Source: JBAYHN01 sp041666125
GTDB taxonomy: Bacteria; Patescibacteriota; Gracilibacteria; UBA1369; UM-FILTER-53-11
NCBI GenBank assembly: GCA_041666125.1
Contig: JBAYHN010000070.1
Coordinates: 1-6,378 of the forward strand
Direction: 5' to 3'
DNA length: 6,378 nt
The notes beneath the pieces are model-generated. The model did not search any database. It was not told the DNA's origin and saw nothing but the letters and a program-made list of their open reading frames with translations. The translations under genes and the position numbers were made by a program. This document shows, piece after piece, positions 4,907-6,378 of this stretch (its first letter is position 1; the number at the start of each line of letters is the position of its first letter).

Positions 4907-4998
4907 GCCTAACGTACGCGTGTATGCGATGTCGCCTTAGCGATATGGGCGAAGGGTTCACCGATAGGGGAACCGTAGTCGTATACACGCTGTTATAT
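4907..4998 (-). other. attC-like recombination site A
   Basis: On the minus strand the site begins ATATAAC (4998-4992, 6/7 to RYYYAAC) and ends GTTAGGC (4913-4907), a perfect GTTRRRY core and a common attC ending. Inner arms GCGTGTATGCGA (4918-4929) and TCGTATACACGC (4979-4990) pair at 11 of 12 positions. The centre folds into two small hairpins: TCGCC/GGCGA (4932-4936 and 4948-4952) and GGTTC/GAACC (4955-4959 and 4970-4974). The 92-bp length is within the attC range. It lies 3' of the asparagine synthetase-type gene in matching orientation. The predicted cassette joint is between 4913 and 4912. Confidence 0.7.
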
Positions 4999-5205
4999 GA
5001 TGTATACATTTTCTTTTGTTTTCTGAAAGAAAACAGCTTTCCTAAGAAAAAAATTGAATTTTTGTTTTGGCGAGCACAAGAGGGGAATTAAAGGGGTGAA
5101 TTGTGCGAGCCAAAACTCCTATTCTTCACTTTTTTCTATCTGTACGTGAATTGCGATTTACTAGTGAAAATGCGCATGAGGCCCATCACATGTGAATCAA
5201 TTGAA
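4999..5205. other. Gene-free 207-bp stretch between the AsnB-type gene and site A
   Basis: No convincing gene is present; the best minus-strand reading is a 16-residue ATG frame. The stretch is AT-rich. It holds a perfect 8-bp stem, TGTTTTCT/AGAAAACA with a three-base loop (5017-5024 and 5028-5035), and the inverted repeat listed separately. Neither is followed by a T-run in the minus-strand direction, so neither is a standard terminator of the gene on the right. The spacing is long for a cassette 3' end, which usually places the attC close to the stop codon. Confidence 0.45.
5065..5115. repeat. Imperfect 15-bp inverted repeat with an inverted centre triplet
   Basis: TTTTGGCGAGCACAA (5065-5079) and TTGTGCGAGCCAAAA (5101-5115) are inverse complements except for the middle three bases: both copies read CGAGC on the plus strand instead of complementing each other. 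The loop is 21 bases and purine-rich. It could form a stem with a symmetric internal loop; its role is unknown. Confidence 0.45.
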
Positions 5206-6378
5206 TCAACTCACAACAGGCACTTCTGGCAAATTCGACGGATCAGAATGGGTTTCGCTCAGATGTTCGAATATGAAAAATCCGTCTTTGTGGAAGTCAA
5301 GGCCAGGCTGCTTAAATCGTTTTTTTGGTAGCGGATATCCGAATTCCAAATATTTGGACACTGTATACTTCGTATCGGACTCAGTATTCTCTATGTGAAG
5401 ACGCTTCATTATTTTTGGCGCGACTTCGACATTCAGACTTGCCGTATATTCTTTAAGGCGATAAAAAAGCCCAGTGCCATGCGGCGTTCTTACCTTCCGT
5501 CGCATCCTAAGATAATCAGGCAGAACGTCGCGGCATGCTTCTCGCAATATCCATTTTTCTATATCGCCTTTTATCTTCATCCTCATTGGAACGTTAAACC
5601 CAAATTGAACAAGTGCTTTATCCATGAATGGAGAACGAGCTTCAAGACGGTAACGCATGGTGCAGCGGTCGAGACGCTGAAGATCGGTACGGTAGAGATT
5701 CCCGAGTCGATATTCCATTAACTTTTCTGGAGCAGGTGATTGCTTAAAAAGGTCATAACCCGCTAAATATTCGTCACTACCATCTCCGGTAAGAATAATC
5801 TTGAAATCTAGTTCTCCCGCAGCCTTGTAAGCATTCGACATAAGTACCCCGTCAATGATATCAACGGGCTCGATGGTTTCGGCGTAGTAGATGATATGCG
5901 CAAGGTCTGTTTTAAGTTTTTCGATATCAAGAAGTCGAATAACCTGTTTTATTCCACGCTCTTTACAAAACCGTTTTGCAGCTTCGAGATCGGCTGAACC
6001 TTCAAAACCCATCGTAATAGCTGTGATGTTCGAGTGGTGGCGCAACGCATAAGCCAAGACAGCGGCACTATCGAGACCGCCACTGAATATCATTGCAACC
6101 GGAAGATCCGTCTGTACGCGTTTCGCAACTGCTTTGTCAAAGAGATCCTTGAAACGCTCGATCATTTCCGTATCAGTCATCTGAAGATCATGATGTTTGA
6201 ACTCGAAATACTGACCAGTTTTTTCACCGAATTCATAATGGCTGGGAAGTATTTCTTCAATATCGCTGGCAGTTCCGGATAGGGCTTTCATTTCTGAGGC
6301 ATAGTAGGTCAAACCAGCGTCTCTCGATTTATAGAGCGGCTTCACTCCCATTGGATCTCGGGCCGCAAAGTGGACATC
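5206..6378 (-). CDS. asnB: Asparagine synthetase (glutamine-hydrolysing) type protein, N-terminus beyond window
   Basis: This enzyme class makes asparagine from aspartate, ATP and glutamine-derived ammonia in the cytosol. The 390 visible residues run in frame from the right edge, where DVHFAARDPMGVKPLY is the end of the N-terminal glutaminase domain. The true start and the catalytic Cys2 lie outside, and the ATG at 6351 is internal. The synthetase domain shows the PPi loop SGGLDS (residues 99-104), the second loop LTGDGSDEYLAGY (196-208) and the conserved RLEARSPFMDKALV and KWILREA segments. The visible length fits the short AsnB type of roughly 550 residues. The C-terminal 60 residues are divergent and end in a Pro/Glu/Ser tail. 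The stop is TGA. The gene lies 5' of attC-like site A and may be cassette cargo. A specialised amidotransferase, for example one modifying a cell-surface or secondary metabolite, is the alternative. Confidence 0.88.
   Translation of the reverse strand, partial: DVHFAARDPMGVKPLYKSRDAGLTYYASEMKALSGTASDIEEILPSHYEFGEKTGQYFEFKHHDLQMTDTEMIERFKDLFDKAVAKRVQTDLPVAMIFSGGLDSAAVLAYALRHHSNITAITMGFEGSADLEAAKRFCKERGIKQVIRLLDIEKLKTDLAHIIYYAETIEPVDIIDGVLMSNAYKAAGELDFKIILTGDGSDEYLAGYDLFKQSPAPEKLMEYRLGNLYRTDLQRLDRCTMRYRLEARSPFMDKALVQFGFNVPMRMKIKGDIEKWILREACRDVLPDYLRMRRKVRTPHGTGLFYRLKEYTASLNVEVAPKIMKRLHIENTESDTKYTVSKYLEFGYPLPKKRFKQPGLDFHKDGFFIFEHLSETHSDPSNLPEVPVVS

Larger units (their letters stand above)
3302..4998 (-). 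mobile_element. CALIN-like integron cassette array (no integrase seen)
   Basis: Three attC-like sites (4907-4998, 3862-3960, 3302-3463) are spaced at about 1 kb and 0.5 kb. All point the same way, and each lies 3' of a same-strand gene. Two complete predicted cassettes carry one gene each: 3868-4912 (metallophosphoesterase) and 3308-3867 (orphan protein). A third, with the asparagine synthetase-type gene, may extend past the right edge. No integron integrase or attI is visible; an integrase would be expected at higher coordinates, outside the window. This matches the definition of a CALIN. The call rests on core boxes, stems and layout read by eye, not on a covariance-model search. Confidence 0.62.

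Noticed and set aside
3302..4998. CRISPR array
   Set aside because: The repeats are three, about 0.5-1 kb apart, of different lengths, and separated by genes rather than by short spacers.
5206..5208. Alternative genetic code with TGA read as glycine (as in some CPR lineages)
   Set aside because: TGA ends the asparagine synthetase-type gene at a sensible length and no gene needs TGA read-through, so the standard bacterial code fits.

Overview
The window looks like a piece of a small, moderately AT-rich bacterial genome. The best guess is a Candidate Phyla Radiation (Patescibacteria/Parcubacteria-type) organism. The clues are an FtsE-type ATPase, a single Xer-type recombinase with the compact 311-residue form, short orphan proteins, leaderless or short-leader genes with TATAAT-type -10 boxes, and no visible Shine-Dalgarno sequence before any of the eight visible starts. 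The phylum is an inference: no rRNA or ribosomal protein is present. Every gene I accept is on the minus strand, so the window reads biologically from right (6378) to left (1).

Right part (about 3302-6378): an array that looks like integron gene cassettes. Three sites, at 4907-4998, 3862-3960 and 3302-3463, resemble attC recombination sites. Each has an RYYYAAC-like box at one end, a GTTRRRY-like box at the other, inverted inner arms and hairpins between them. Two of the sites share a perfect 24-bp block. Each site lies just 3' of one gene on the gene's own strand, as in integron cassettes. The genes are an asparagine synthetase-type amidotransferase (5206 to beyond the right edge), a calcineurin-like metallophosphoesterase (4044-4832) and a 100-residue protein I do not recognise (3490-3792). 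No integron integrase is visible, so the arrangement fits a CALIN (cluster of attC sites lacking an integrase) or the distal end of a longer array.

Middle part (1536-3260): a two-gene unit encodes a 59-residue two-helix membrane protein (3081-3260) and, two bases later, a 182-residue multi-pass membrane protein (2530-3078). A XerC/XerD-family tyrosine recombinase (1536-2471) follows, probably translated from a leaderless message. It has all the catalytic residues but lacks the extra segment that marks IntI integrases.

Left part (1-1535): two small soluble orphan proteins (994-1452 and 572-907) each have a strong extended -10 promoter. Their N-termini carry a similar motif (KFVFKGGET and RLVYEGPET) at nearly the same position. 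The window ends inside a 5'-complete ftsE-like gene (513 to beyond the left edge). Its GTG start coincides with the predicted transcription start, and a perfect 10-bp inverted repeat surrounds its -10 box.

Functionally the left side looks like chromosomal backbone (cell division ATPase, Xer recombinase) and the right side like acquired accessory cassettes. No tRNA, rRNA, CRISPR array, IS element or convincing intrinsic terminator was seen.
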